From NCBI RefSeq assembly GCF_036850765.1, contig NC_089492.1, positions 288,398,590-288,462,589 on the forward strand: a stretch of DNA of 64,000 nt, written 5' to 3'. Positions 1-57,700 of this stretch are shown piece by piece. Under the pieces are notes generated by a model. It was not told where the DNA came from. It worked only from the letters and a program-made list of their open reading frames with translations, and searched no databases. Numbering within the stretch: position 1 is the stretch's first letter; the number at the start of each line of letters is the position of its first letter. The stretch comes from Saccopteryx bilineata. Its lineage: Eukaryota > Chordata > Mammalia > Chiroptera > Emballonuridae. Made by a program: the position numbers and the translations under genes.

Positions 1-669
1 CAGAGAAGTAAGCAGATTTCAATAAAACAAACATCCCGAAAGAATGGAAAAGAAAGGCCTATGTTATCAGACAGCGTGAGGTTTAACATACGCATACACA
101 AATTCAGAATGACCCTCTGATAGCTCCGTGCCATTTTTGATTTACGCAAATTAAACTTTTACCACTACAGAAGATCATGATGATTCTATTGATGGATAAC
201 GTCCCAGATGACTAATTTTTAAATTTTTGGTATTTTACACCAAGGGGAAAAAAAATAGCACACAACTAGATCAACACACAATGAGGGCTTCAGAAATCAT
301 TTAACAATCAAGTCAGAGCAGAATATGAGAGTTCTCTCTTCATAAAACAGGAATATTTGCATGGAACTATTTAATATTAAAAAATTCCAAGAAATGTCAT
401 AGGTAGCATCGGAAAAAGGTGCTGACACCTTAAGACAGAATTACTTTCCAGGAAACAAATACTTTCGAAAGAAAATCTAAGCTATGGGGACTGAGAAGCA
501 GGCCCAGCAGTCATCACAGACAAAAACGTCAATGCTCCTGAATATTATCAGAATGTATTTTATAAAAACCTATAGAGCTTGAAAGGAGAAAGAGGAGTTT
601 TCCTAAAACAAAATAAAACACAAAGAAACACAACAACAAAAGAATGTTAGTTTGTAAAGATGAAAGGGT
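1..669. other. Flank beyond PER3, no gene seen
   Basis: AT-rich unique-looking sequence. A minus-strand ATTAAA at about 376-371 could be an alternative PER3 poly(A) signal. No open reading frame of interest. Confidence 0.4.
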
Positions 670-2094
670 ATTGTAGCCTCTGCTTTCTTTTTATTTCCTT
701 TTTCTGATTTGCACCCATGTGAACAGCACGTGTCATCCCTGGTCTGAGAAGGACTCGTCGACTTCTCTAAAGGACAGGGAGGTAACTCACCCAGGAAGCA
801 CGGCCACCCCTGGGAAGACACAACCTCAGAGGCTCAGAGCGCACAGGTCTCCGCCCAGCACCCAGCACCCCCAAGCGCTGGCAGTCCCTCCTCACTGCGC
901 AGCCCCTGCCCGACACTTACCCCTGTCTGAGGGCAAACAAAAGGCAGTGCCAATCAGACCTCAGGCAGAGTGGAGACCTTTTTGGTGTACATCGGTTGGA
1001 AAGAGTTAACTGTTAGTTTTGGTTTAAACATTTAAACACAGATGCATATAAAACCAACACGAGTTTTTACAAAACTTTTTACAATTATCATTTTAAAAAT
1101 AAAAACATTAAAAAGGGAAATACCACCAGATGAGTTAGAAGCTCTTTTGTTTTAAAATGACATATGTGCCCTGGTCAGGTGGATCAGTAAATAAAGTGTC
1201 GACCCAGTGCACCAGAGGTCGTGGGTTTGACCCCCAGTCAGAGCATGTATGACAAGCAACCAATGAGTACACACAACTAAATGGAACAACTAAGTGGAAC
1301 AAGGAGTTGATGCTTCTCCCCCCAACCCCAGATCAATGGGAAAATTAAAATGACACATGCACAGCTAATTTCAACTCCCCAAGTCATAAGCTCACTTTAA
1401 GTGGACCCATTTTTAAGATGAGACTCAGGATTTCCATGGAAGGTGGAAAACTGAGAGAAAAGGCATCTGCAAGAATGAAGGTTGAGATGCCCCCTCAGAA
1501 CTAGTCTCCCAGGTGCCACTGGGCAGCACACGCTAATATCGCTACCCTTGGAGTGACCGTGTTGTGAGGACACTAGGGTGTCTGATGCTAATTACAGAGG
1601 GGAAGCGTCACCTGTGCAGACCGGAACTGAATTTAGGGAAGCCACGATGAACAGTGCATGGCCGCAGGCGGGGTTTCTTCACTGACTCGAACAGGGCGAT
1701 GACATTTGTTAACAGCAGAGCAAAACTAACGAGGCAAGGGTTTGGTGGGGGCTCCTTCCAGCCACATTTCTATTTACAATTCATTCTGGGTGACACCTGA
1801 AATGAAGTTCTGCTGTACAAACGCCTTTTTCGAGGCCATCCAATCTCTGTAAAAGACAGCTAAGCTAGGAAAAACGCTTACTGACAGTTGTAATGCATCA
1901 GGAACAGGGGGAGGAAAAGACACCATGTACAAAGTCCGCTTCAGAAAACCAATGTCTATTAAAAAGTCAAGAAAGAAAAACCTTAACATTCAACAATAAC
2001 TTCATGGTCGTTTAAGAGTCAGGGTGTCCAGAGAGACACGGAGAGGCCGCTGCCCAGCGGAGCTGTGGGAGGTGTGCCGGGCACCTCCAGTCTC
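670..2094 (-). other. PER3: Probable PER3 3'UTR
   Basis: AT-rich noncoding sequence after the PER3 stop. A minus-strand AATAAA at 695-690 is a candidate poly(A) signal, giving about 1.4 kb of 3'UTR. The human 3'UTR is probably longer, so usage is uncertain. A SINE (1167-1346) is embedded. Confidence 0.5.
1167..1346 (+). repeat. tRNA-derived SINE
   Basis: Head 'gtgccctggtcaggtgg' and pol III box B-like 'gggtttgacccccag'. TSD TAAAATGACATATG / TAAAATGACACATG. In the PER3 3'UTR. Confidence 0.75.
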
Positions 2095-49092
<46,998 letters not shown>

Positions 49093-49104
49093 TTTCAGAA
49101 CTTC

Positions 49105-49696
49105 ACAGGGGTCCGTCTTCCGCTTGGCAGAGTCCCGACCTGTTGCCTGCTTCTTTCTCACTTTGCCACCGGCGACAGAAAGGGACTTCTCGTGTCGGTC
49201 CGTGCCATTGCCCTAGGGAGCAGGGCCGGCCAGCAGCCCCCGGCCGCCGCTCATCTCTGGCCACCGGAACGCACTTTTCTCTCCAGAGCTTCCATGCAAT
49301 CGCGGATGTTCCCGTTCACGGGAGGTCCGGACAGGTGCTGGGGGGACAAAGGGGACAAATATCCAGCGAAGCGGACCGTGGGATGCGGGTAGGCGAGCCT
49401 CCGCCCCGGCGCTCACACGCCGGCTCGGGGTCGCCGGCTTGGCCACCCGCAGCTCCGCGGGGTCGGCGTGCACGTCTGGGCCCGGCACGGGGGAGCAACT
49501 TAAAGGACAAAGTTGCGGGGACCCGCGGTTCCCGGCCCCGCGCTGCCCGACCGCCCGCAGTCCCAGAGCGCAGGGCTGGCTCGGGACGACCCGCGAGCGG
49601 CTAGCTCTGAGGTCTTCCGGCTGCACACCAGGGCTCACCTGCTGATGCCGCTGCCGCCGCCGCCGCCGCCCGCGGGACCCTTCCGCAGCCACTCAT
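49105..49696 (-). other. Upstream ORF spanning PER3 exon 1 and start-codon exon
   Basis: ATG at 49696-49694 in the noncoding exon reads MSGCGRVPR then an alanine run. It crosses the inferred splice (49639 to 49212) and stays open for 55 codons. The stop TGA at 49105-49103 lies 10 nt before the PER3 ATG. It exists only if transcription begins upstream of 49696 and this splice is used. Confidence 0.5.
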
Positions 49697-49770
49697 CCAG
49701 CCCCGCGGGCCGCGCAGTCTCGGGGCCCGCCGCGTGCCGAGCAGCCACCGGCGCCGCGCCCCCTGTGTGC
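49639..49770 (-). other. PER3: PER3 noncoding first exon (5'UTR)
   Basis: A strong donor CAGCAG|GTGAGCC sits at 49639/49638 inside the CpG island, about 430 bp upstream of the start-codon exon. This fits human PER3, whose exon 1 is noncoding. The 5' end is not visible; 49770 is a guess just below the E-box. It contains a GCC-repeat run (about 49650-49670). Confidence 0.65.
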
Positions 49771-49771
49771 C

Positions 49772-49777
49772 ACGTGA
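49772..49777. promoter_or_regulatory. Canonical E-box CACGTG (proximal)
   Basis: Perfect palindromic CACGTG just upstream of the inferred PER3 first exon, the CLOCK:BMAL1 target motif. Confidence 0.7.
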
Positions 49778-49872
49778 TGAGGCTCCGCCCCCTGACCGGA
49801 TGATTGGCTGCCGCTGACTATCTGAGGGCCCCCATTGGTCCGGGGGCGGAGCCCGAGCTGGGGACTCCCGCG

Positions 49873-49880
49873 TTACATAA
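49873..49880 (-). promoter_or_regulatory. D-box 1 (TTATGTAA)
   Basis: Plus strand TTACATAA, so TTATGTAA on the gene strand. This fits the DBP/TEF/HLF and NFIL3 consensus TTAYGTAA exactly. Confidence 0.75.
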
Positions 49881-49919
49881 CTGAAGGCAAGTGGGCGGGG
49901 GCGAAGGTCCCAGAGCGCC

Positions 49920-49927
49920 TTACATAA
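49920..49927 (-). promoter_or_regulatory. D-box 2 (TTATGTAA)
   Basis: Second copy of the same 8-mer, 47 bp from the first. The 9-bp core TTACATAAC is shared by both while the flanks differ. Confidence 0.75.
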
Positions 49928-50137
49928 CGCGGAGGCTCGGGCAGAGCGCGGAAGACTGGCCAATCCCGACAGGCTGGCGTGTCACCAGGGGGCGGAGTGA
50001 CTCTGGAGGAGGCTCGAGTTCAGGCCGCGCGGGGGGGTGGAGGGGGAAATGGGCCGCGGCGCAGCGCAGCAGGGATAGGACGCTCCCGTGTCATTCACCT
50101 GGGGGGCGGAACCCTGGCGGCGGGTGGGCGGGGTCGC

Positions 50138-50143
50138 CACGTG
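50138..50143. promoter_or_regulatory. Canonical E-box CACGTG (distal)
   Basis: Second perfect CACGTG, 366 bp farther from the gene than the proximal copy, in CpG-rich sequence. Confidence 0.6.
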
Positions 50144-50449
50144 AGAGGCTGCGGGGAGGGGAGGGCAGGACAGGGGAGGAGAGGGGAAGGGAGCGAAGCT
50201 GGGGGCCCCGAGTGCGAGAAAACTGTGCTGGGGAGCCTAGTGCTGCTGGCTGGGAATCCCCTGGGGCAGTCGGAGGAATGCGCTGGACTTTCGAGAGTGT
50301 TCTCTGCGTCTTCTCCGGCTTCCCAGTTTCCGTATTTCTTAACTTTGTTTCGCGTCTCGCCAGCTCTTTCCGGGAGGGGCTTGAAGGACCCGGCGGCAGA
50401 GCAGCCTGGGAAAATCACACCCTATTTTTAGAAATGGCATTTTGACGGT

Positions 50450-51311
50450 GGAACCTAAACATTTCCCTGGTCTCCCTGAAGTCACAGATTCACTTGGCCG
50501 CTGGAGGAAGACAAGGGTATGTGAAAGGCACTGTTTCTGAAAGTGTAGAGAAGCCCCTTCTAAAATACTAGGCTGGCGGTCCGGAGGCAGCTTTTATATT
50601 GTGTACCAACTCATCGGACAGGGGAGGCACGCTCCAGACCTCCGCCCCTCTCCAGCGCCTGTACAGAGACAATCTTAAGCATTCTTATATATACTAAAGA
50701 ATGAAAGGAATTGCATAGGAAGTGAGGTACCAGTTGTTTGTATCATGTGTTGGATGAACCACTTTATTTTTCCAAATGATGGCAGGTCTCACTCTTTTCT
50801 GAAGCCCTTTTGTCACGCTGCCTTCAACAAATATTTAGGGAGTGCATATCTGGGTGGGGACGATTGTGGTCCCCCGGGATAGAGTAGTGGCAAAAGTTCC
50901 CGCCACCCAGGGAGCCTGCCTTTTTTTGACATAAAACTTAGGAACAACTCCATAAAGTCAGTTCGGAAGGTGGTAGAGTGCTGTGTAGAACATAAAACAA
51001 GCTAACGGACGAGGTGTAACTAGGACAGGAATGGCGAGTGAAGGAGGGAAAAGACGTTAGCCAGGCGCCCAGGGAAGGCCTCTGAGAAGGTGGAACTGAA
51101 ACCCGAGTGTGAGAGCGGGTGGGGAAGGCCCTGAAGCGGAGGTTTGTTGTTGAGAAACAGAAAGGCAGTATAGGTTGCTTGGAGAACAGAGGTGGGGAGG
51201 GAGAATGGTGAGATGAGGTCAGGATGTTAGGCAGGGCCAGATTAGTGGGCCTTATAATTAGGGAGGCTTTTGTAGTTTTTTTCCTAACAGTAGTGGAAGG
51301 AGGAGGATTTA
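50450..51311. other. Intergenic sequence with old repeat fragment
   Basis: Between the PER3 promoter and the VAMP3 3' end. About 50820-51290 resembles an old L2/MIR-like repeat (starts 'caacaaatatttagggagtgc'). No coding signal. Confidence 0.4.
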
Positions 51312-51671
51312 CTTTTTATTTTTTTATTTTTAAGTGAGAAGCAGAGAGGTAGAGACTCCTGCACACGACCTGACCAGGATCCACCTGGCAAGCTCCCTAC
51401 CTGGTGATGCTCGTCCCATCTGGGGCTGTTGCTCCATTGCTTGGCAACTGAGCTATTTAATGTGTCTGTGGCAAGGCCATGGAGCCGTCCTCAGCACCAG
51501 GGGCCAACTTGCTCCAATTGAGCCATGGCTGCAGGAGAAGAGAGAGAATACAGAGGGGGGAAGGGTGGAGAAGCAAATGGTCTCTTCTCCTGTGTGCCCT
51601 GACTGGGAATCTAACTCAGGGCATCCACACACCAGGCCGATGCTCTACCACTGAGCCAACCAGCCAGGGTC
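51312..51671 (-). repeat. Long tRNA-derived bat SINE, older copy
   Basis: Reverse, diverged, ending 'ccaaccagccagggtc'. TSD-like AGGAGGATTT on both sides. Confidence 0.8.
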
Positions 51672-52929
51672 AAGAGGAGGATTTTAACCAAGTTAGTGAT
51701 TGTATCAGTCAGCCTGCTGCACAGGAAACAGCTAAAAGTCAGGATGGCTCTTGAGTACAAGAACACAAATTTGTGGGCACAGAGCTTTGCCAATGGATTG
51801 AATGTATGCTGTGAGAAGACAGTGATCATGAGTGTGGTTTAAGACCTGCATATGATTGGACATAAACTTAGATGGGCGTGTCTGGGGATATGTTTTGATG
51901 GATGGTCAAGAGTTACATTTTCACATTATATTGGAGTTTGAGATGTGCATTATACTTCCAAGTAGTGTCAGGTAGGTGCTGGATTTCCCAGCCATTCTCT
52001 GGGAGAGACACCAATGATAGGAGGAGGAGGAGGAAGCAAGGGAACGATGAATTGTTTGGTGCATGCTGAGTTTGAGAGGCCTATGTCTAACAGGCCAGGG
52101 ATCGTCAGTGTATGAACGAACAGAGATACTGTGGGAACAGGTAAGATCGGAGACTAAGTAGAGTGGAAAGACACGTTGGCTGAGGACCCAGCCCCGAGGA
52201 TCCCTGACATTTAAGGGAAGAGCAGAGAAAGAGGAGCTCGTATATGGTAGGTTTTCCTTCAGAATCTTGAAAATGGCACTAAAAATTCATACAGATTTCA
52301 TTACAGAAGGGACCCGAACAGAATGCACAATTCTACAGTTCTTTTCCGGGACAAAATAGTATGTCAGACAAGCAAAGCAGTGACCATCTATCCAAGGCAA
52401 TGGAAAAAAGTCCACCTCTTCTCTCCCAACAGGATTTTGTAAAAAACTGACATTGTATTATAAACGTAAGCAAGTCTGTTTCCATCTAGACCATACTGTT
52501 CCCCAGGGACTGCAGAGTAAGGTTAGAGGTATGGTCAAGGGAAAGATAGGCAGGTTCAAAACAGGAGCTGTGATTTGGAGATGTCCCTCACTGAGACAGC
52601 TATCTATTGTACCACGTACAAGGCCAGCTCTGCATGTCACTTTTGAAAGACCATGTATTTAAGAAACTCAAAAGCCAAATACTGAAGGTTTTTGTATTCA
52701 TGAGGAAGCCAGTTTCCTGCTCACCTCCTATACTGGGAAGCACTTCTCCCAAAGGGAGGCTTCCTTCTGCTGAGCAGTGTACAGGCATGTGCTGGGTAAC
52801 AGGAAGTCAGCGTGTGCAGGGAGGGGACTGGTGAGAAAGGACAGGACATAAGGGAGAGGCAGGGGAACAACAAGGAATGCCATTTTTAGGTCTTGGACCA
52901 GGCGCAGCTCTTCTATAAGCAACACAGCT
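51672..52929. other. Intergenic sequence, no gene seen
   Basis: Unique-looking sequence downstream of the VAMP3 poly(A) signal. Short open frames only, with no recognisable protein or RNA. Confidence 0.4.
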
Positions 52930-52931
52930 AC

Positions 52932-54682
52932 CAGAATTGTTTACCAACACTTTATTCAGTTCATTACAGTAGGCAAGTTCCCAGCTAAATGCACAGACCA
53001 AGTGAGGTATTCTGGGGTTAATACAGGAGCCAGTGGGCTACATGTGACTGAGCATCAAGGAGAGAGCACCAAAGTTTCAGTGTCAGACCGGCCAGAGACC
53101 CTGAGCTGAAACGGGGGTGACATCCTGACACTGTCAGCTGCCTCCTTCTCACAGCTGGGCACGTGCTAAGCATTACATCATCTCAGGGCTGTCAGCACAA
53201 CAGATTCCAAAGAAATGGGCCCCATGTCCTGGTGCGCCTCTACTGTTGTTGCTTTGTAAGTCACATACTAGCATGTGACAGAGAAGTTCAGACTATTTCA
53301 GTACAATGGGCCACAGAGGAGGAAATCTGTTTTGCCCTCAGTGCCTGTATTCATTCATACCTGCACTCCTGTCCTTAAGCCACATAGCCTGATGGGGACA
53401 GTCTCAGCAACAGTCTGTCAGATGACAACAGCTATTCCAAAGCAGCATCTAGTGCAGACAGCCTAGGCCCCGGAAGACAGTGTCTCTGGCTAGCTATCCT
53501 CCTGTGAAAGGTCAGCCACCCCCACCAATGCTAACTGAAAGCACAATGTAGGAGACAGATTTAGAAGTAGGATATAAATAAAGATAGAAACAAACTCCAG
53601 AAAGCTAGTCTATGAGGCCTGGGCCAAACAATGACCGCTTCACAGGTGGTCTGGCTTGAAGGCTACAAAATTGCTGCTCACACAGTTCTCAGAAACACAG
53701 CCAGCAGAGGCTGCAGCTGGTATTCTGCAATGTCTCTAGTGTGAGCAGGGCAGGGTCTGACTCCGCCCTCCTCTAGCCCAGGAAAGTGCTGACTAGGAAG
53801 GAGAGTTATACCGCCCATCTATTCCAAAGGCAACAAATGCCAGTCAGGGTGCAGAAGCTTCACAAACAACATGACCACTTTAACTCTGAAGGGCAACTTG
53901 GTTCCATTGGTCACTTTTCAGAATTTATATGTCAGGAACAGCCTTAAGGGCATTTTACTGGAACTTAACTTTTTGGCAAAATAGAAACTTTGGTCATAGC
54001 CATAGTTCTATAAAAATGTTTCAAAGAGGTTACTTCTGATTAAAATGTTTTTAGCAAATTATACAAAACCGTAACAAGAAAGTAAACATCTTTGTGTCTA
54101 ATGTAAGAGCAAATATTCTTTACCGGCACCTTATTTTAAATACAGCAGAAGTCAGTGGTGCTTATAAACAGCAGAGGGTTCCCTTATAGGGAATCAGAAA
54201 AGTTGCAAAATAAGGCACAGCCTGTCATCATCACAGATTTGGGTTAGAGAGTAGTGTTCTCTCTGAAAGGCACAAACTGGAAATCTGATTACCCAAAGGT
54301 TTTAAATGTGGCTCTGAAGATACGGTCATATGACGAGGATGGCTGACTTGGAAAAACATTCCTTTAACCGGAATTAATGGCAGTAATCAGACAATGTTAT
54401 TTCTAGGTTATAACATTCTGGAACTGAAGAAGTCTTTCTTGTCAGCCCATATGTAAATTGGTAAAGGCACTGTGCAAAATGTGGGCTGGGCTGACCACAC
54501 TTCTAGTTTAGAGTGCATATTTCAAAAAAGGCACATATCCTAAAAATCAACTTTATATGAACTAACAGAAAATAATCATTTTAGATATTATGCTCAGATA
54601 CGTAAGCTGGATAACATAGCAGGTTCTAAGTCAGAAGTCTTGAAGAGGTTTCTGGAACAGCAGGCTGGAGTTCACTGGTTCT
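52932..54682 (-). other. VAMP3: VAMP3 3'UTR
   Basis: About 1.75 kb of repeat-poor, AT-rich sequence between the stop codon and a consensus poly(A) signal, close to my recollection of the human 3'UTR length (about 1.8 kb). Confidence 0.75.
52951..52956 (-). other. VAMP3 poly(A) signal AATAAA
   Basis: Reads ACTGAATAAAGTGTTGG on the minus strand, followed about 20-35 nt on by GT-rich GGTAGCTGTGTTGC, the usual cleavage context. Confidence 0.75.
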
Positions 54683-54702
54683 TCATGTGGAAACACTCCA
54701 CA
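54683..54702 (-). CDS. VAMP3: VAMP3 exon 5 (last 6 residues and stop)
   Basis: Acceptor GATTAG|TGTGGA; completes V then WSVST and TGA at 54685-54683. Compare human WVVSS. Weak as an isolated exon, but phase, spacing and position fit. Confidence 0.8.
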
Positions 54703-57700
54703 CTAATCAGCCGAGAGATGCAAACAGCAGGGAAAACGGGTTAGTCTTTCATTGCAAACCCAGAATGAACCCTGCACGCTGATCTGAATGGGAGCAGTGC
54801 ACCCGGCCTACTTCCGACCAGTGGCTTATCTACACTGTGTGGAGGGCTAGCGGAGACTGTCGCCAGCAAGGACCGAAGCTATGTCAGTGCTGGGCCAAAA
54901 CGGCAATGGCTTGTTCCCATGTTGTTCACAGCCTCCTTAGTAGTAAGAGTAGTAGTAATAATAGGGGTGTGTATTCATTTTTATAACTATTATTATTATC
55001 ATATGCCAGGCACCAGTGTAAGCACTTTTTATATTTTAACCAGCTTTGTCCTCATAACAAACACGAGTTAGGTACTCTTATTATCACCATTTTATAAACG
55101 AGGAAACTGTAGTCAGGAGAGATTAAAATACTCGCCAAAGCTACACAGTTGGAAGGTGCTGGAGCTAGGGTAAGTCATAGGTAGTCTGTGCTTTTAACCA
55201 CTAGACTGTTTTGTCTCTCACAAAAGGAAATATCTGATGGAAATATACTCAGAGAGAAAACTGATAGTTCAGTGGAAATGAATAAATTTTCTCTAATTTC
55301 AAAGCATTAGTGTTTACATAAAAAATCTCAGACTTTAATTATATAACACTCAAGAATTTAAAATATTTACTAAAGAAAAGTCTTTCGAATAAACTAACAT
55401 TTCTGAGGATATTTTATTCTGATTACCTGAAATCAACTGTGAACATGAATACAAGTTTCCATGAATTTAGAACAGAACTCACCAATGATGATGATGATGA
55501 TGATGACCACAACGCTAATCCCTATGGCCCACATCTGCAACCAAACATACGTCCGTATCACATTTCAAAAAGAGCTCAACATGCTTACTGAAGAGTATCA
55601 TATAATACCATCCTCATCACTGAAAGAGAAATTCAGGTGCACTACAATCTGAAATGATCCAGTTTTTAAAACCTAAATGCAGTGTTGTTCACAATGAGGA
55701 CCTGAAGGTTACTTACCTGCTTTCATTAGCTGTTCAAATGACCTGTGGTCCCTAGGTAGGCATATGTTTTTGTGTATATAAGGTCTCCACATCAGGAGAG
55801 ACTATGAAACATGTCCATGTATTGTCAAGTGTTGCTTCTAAACCAGGAAGGGGCAGGCCATATTTGGGATCTGCTGGTAGCACATTTCTTTGGTAACTGT
55901 GTAACGTCTGCTTTGGCCAGTGCTCCGTGGGACTGCGGTCTGCTCTCCCGTGGAGCACACTGTGGCTTCAGCACTGGAACCATTCAGAGCCACACACCCA
56001 CTGACCACCAGTTCTAACCGTGTCCTGTCAGTCTGTTCAGGACTTCCCTGGCGTGGAGGGCGGGGAGGGGCAATGTCTGACTGATTTAGGACACCCCTAC
56101 ATGCCTGTTCAGGTCAGCCACAGAATGTGGTTATTTCCTAGCTGTGGGGAGAGAGACGGGGTATGCAGTCAGTCTTTTAGACTCAGTCAATCCAACTGTT
56201 CATGCGTGGGAAGCCAAACTCGCCTCTGAGATTTATGAACATCCAATATTTGCAGGCTCAGTCCATCCCCCGAGAATGCAGAGGGTGACAATGTAAAGAT
56301 GAAGAGAATTACCTTGCAGTTCTTCCACCAATATTTTCGCTTCAACTTGGCAGCACTTGTTTCAAACTGGGAAGCTCCTGCCTGCAGTGCATCTGCACGG
56401 TCATCTAACTCGGAGAGCTTCTGATCTCTTTCCAACACCTTATCCACGTTGACTCTCATGATGTCCACCACCTGAAGGAATATGATCCCATCAAGTTACA
56501 GATAACAAAACAGGGCCCCAGACGGTGGCTCAGTGGATAGAGCATCGGCCCAGCGTATAGATGTCCCAGGTTTGACTGCCGTCAGAGCGCACATGAGAGT
56601 GACCATCTGCTTCTCTTCCCCTCCCGCAGCCAGTAGTAGCTTGATTGGTTTGAGCATTGGCCCAGGGCGCTGAGGCTAGCTCGGCTGGTCTGAGCATCTG
56701 CCCCAGGCACTAAAGACAGCTTGGTACTAGAGCAGGGGTCCCCAAACTTTTTACATAGGGGGCCAGTTCACTGTCCCTCAGATGGTTGGAGGGCCGCCAC
56801 ATACAGTGCTCCTCTCATTGACCTCCAATGAAAGAGGTACCCTTTCTGGAAGTGTGGCAGGGGGCCAGATAAATGGCCTCAGGGGACCGCAGTTTGGGGA
56901 CACCTGTTCTAGAGCATCAGCCCCTGACAGGGTTGTTGGGTAGACCCAGGTTGGGGCACATGTGGGAGTCTGTCTCTGAATTTCCTCTCCTCTCACTTAA
57001 AAAAAAAAAATGGTAGAGTAGATAGGTATTAATTGAGATGATGGTTGTCCATCATCAGCAGGACTAAATTACTTAACCAGGGTCTATGGAACATGGAGTT
57101 TCCCTGAAGAGTCTGAATTATCTGTTATCATTAGTCAGATAGCCCTTATTTTCACATGGGCTCATTTTGGAATATTCAAGAAATGAGCACAATCCAGTGA
57201 ACTGCAGTCTTGTCAACATCCCTGGTAGTGCTGTTCCAGCATCTTTGGGTCCTTTTCTTAAACAGATTGTCCAGGTTAAATGCATATGCATTTTTACTTT
57301 GGACCAGGATGACCACAACTAGGTAGCTGTTACCATAAGGTATTTTTGGTAACACTAAATGAACTCAGTACTAATTCTAAGAATATGACTATTTTTCAAT
57401 ATCTCAATTGAATTTGATTATTAAAAAACTCCATATATATATACTTATGTTAATTTGTTTCTATTAAATTTTTTGTTTGAATATTTTATCAGTTATTCTT
57501 TTCTATATGTAGCTAAAATAAAGAATGATTATAAAGAATTCTTAGCATTCAACAACAAAAAAGAAACTACCCAATTAAAAAATGGGTAATGGGCTTGAAT
57601 AGACATTTCTATAAAGACTATATACACCCTGACCTGTGGTGGCGCAGTGCATGGAGCATTGACCTGGAGTGGTAAGGTCGCTGGTTTGAAACCCTGGGCT

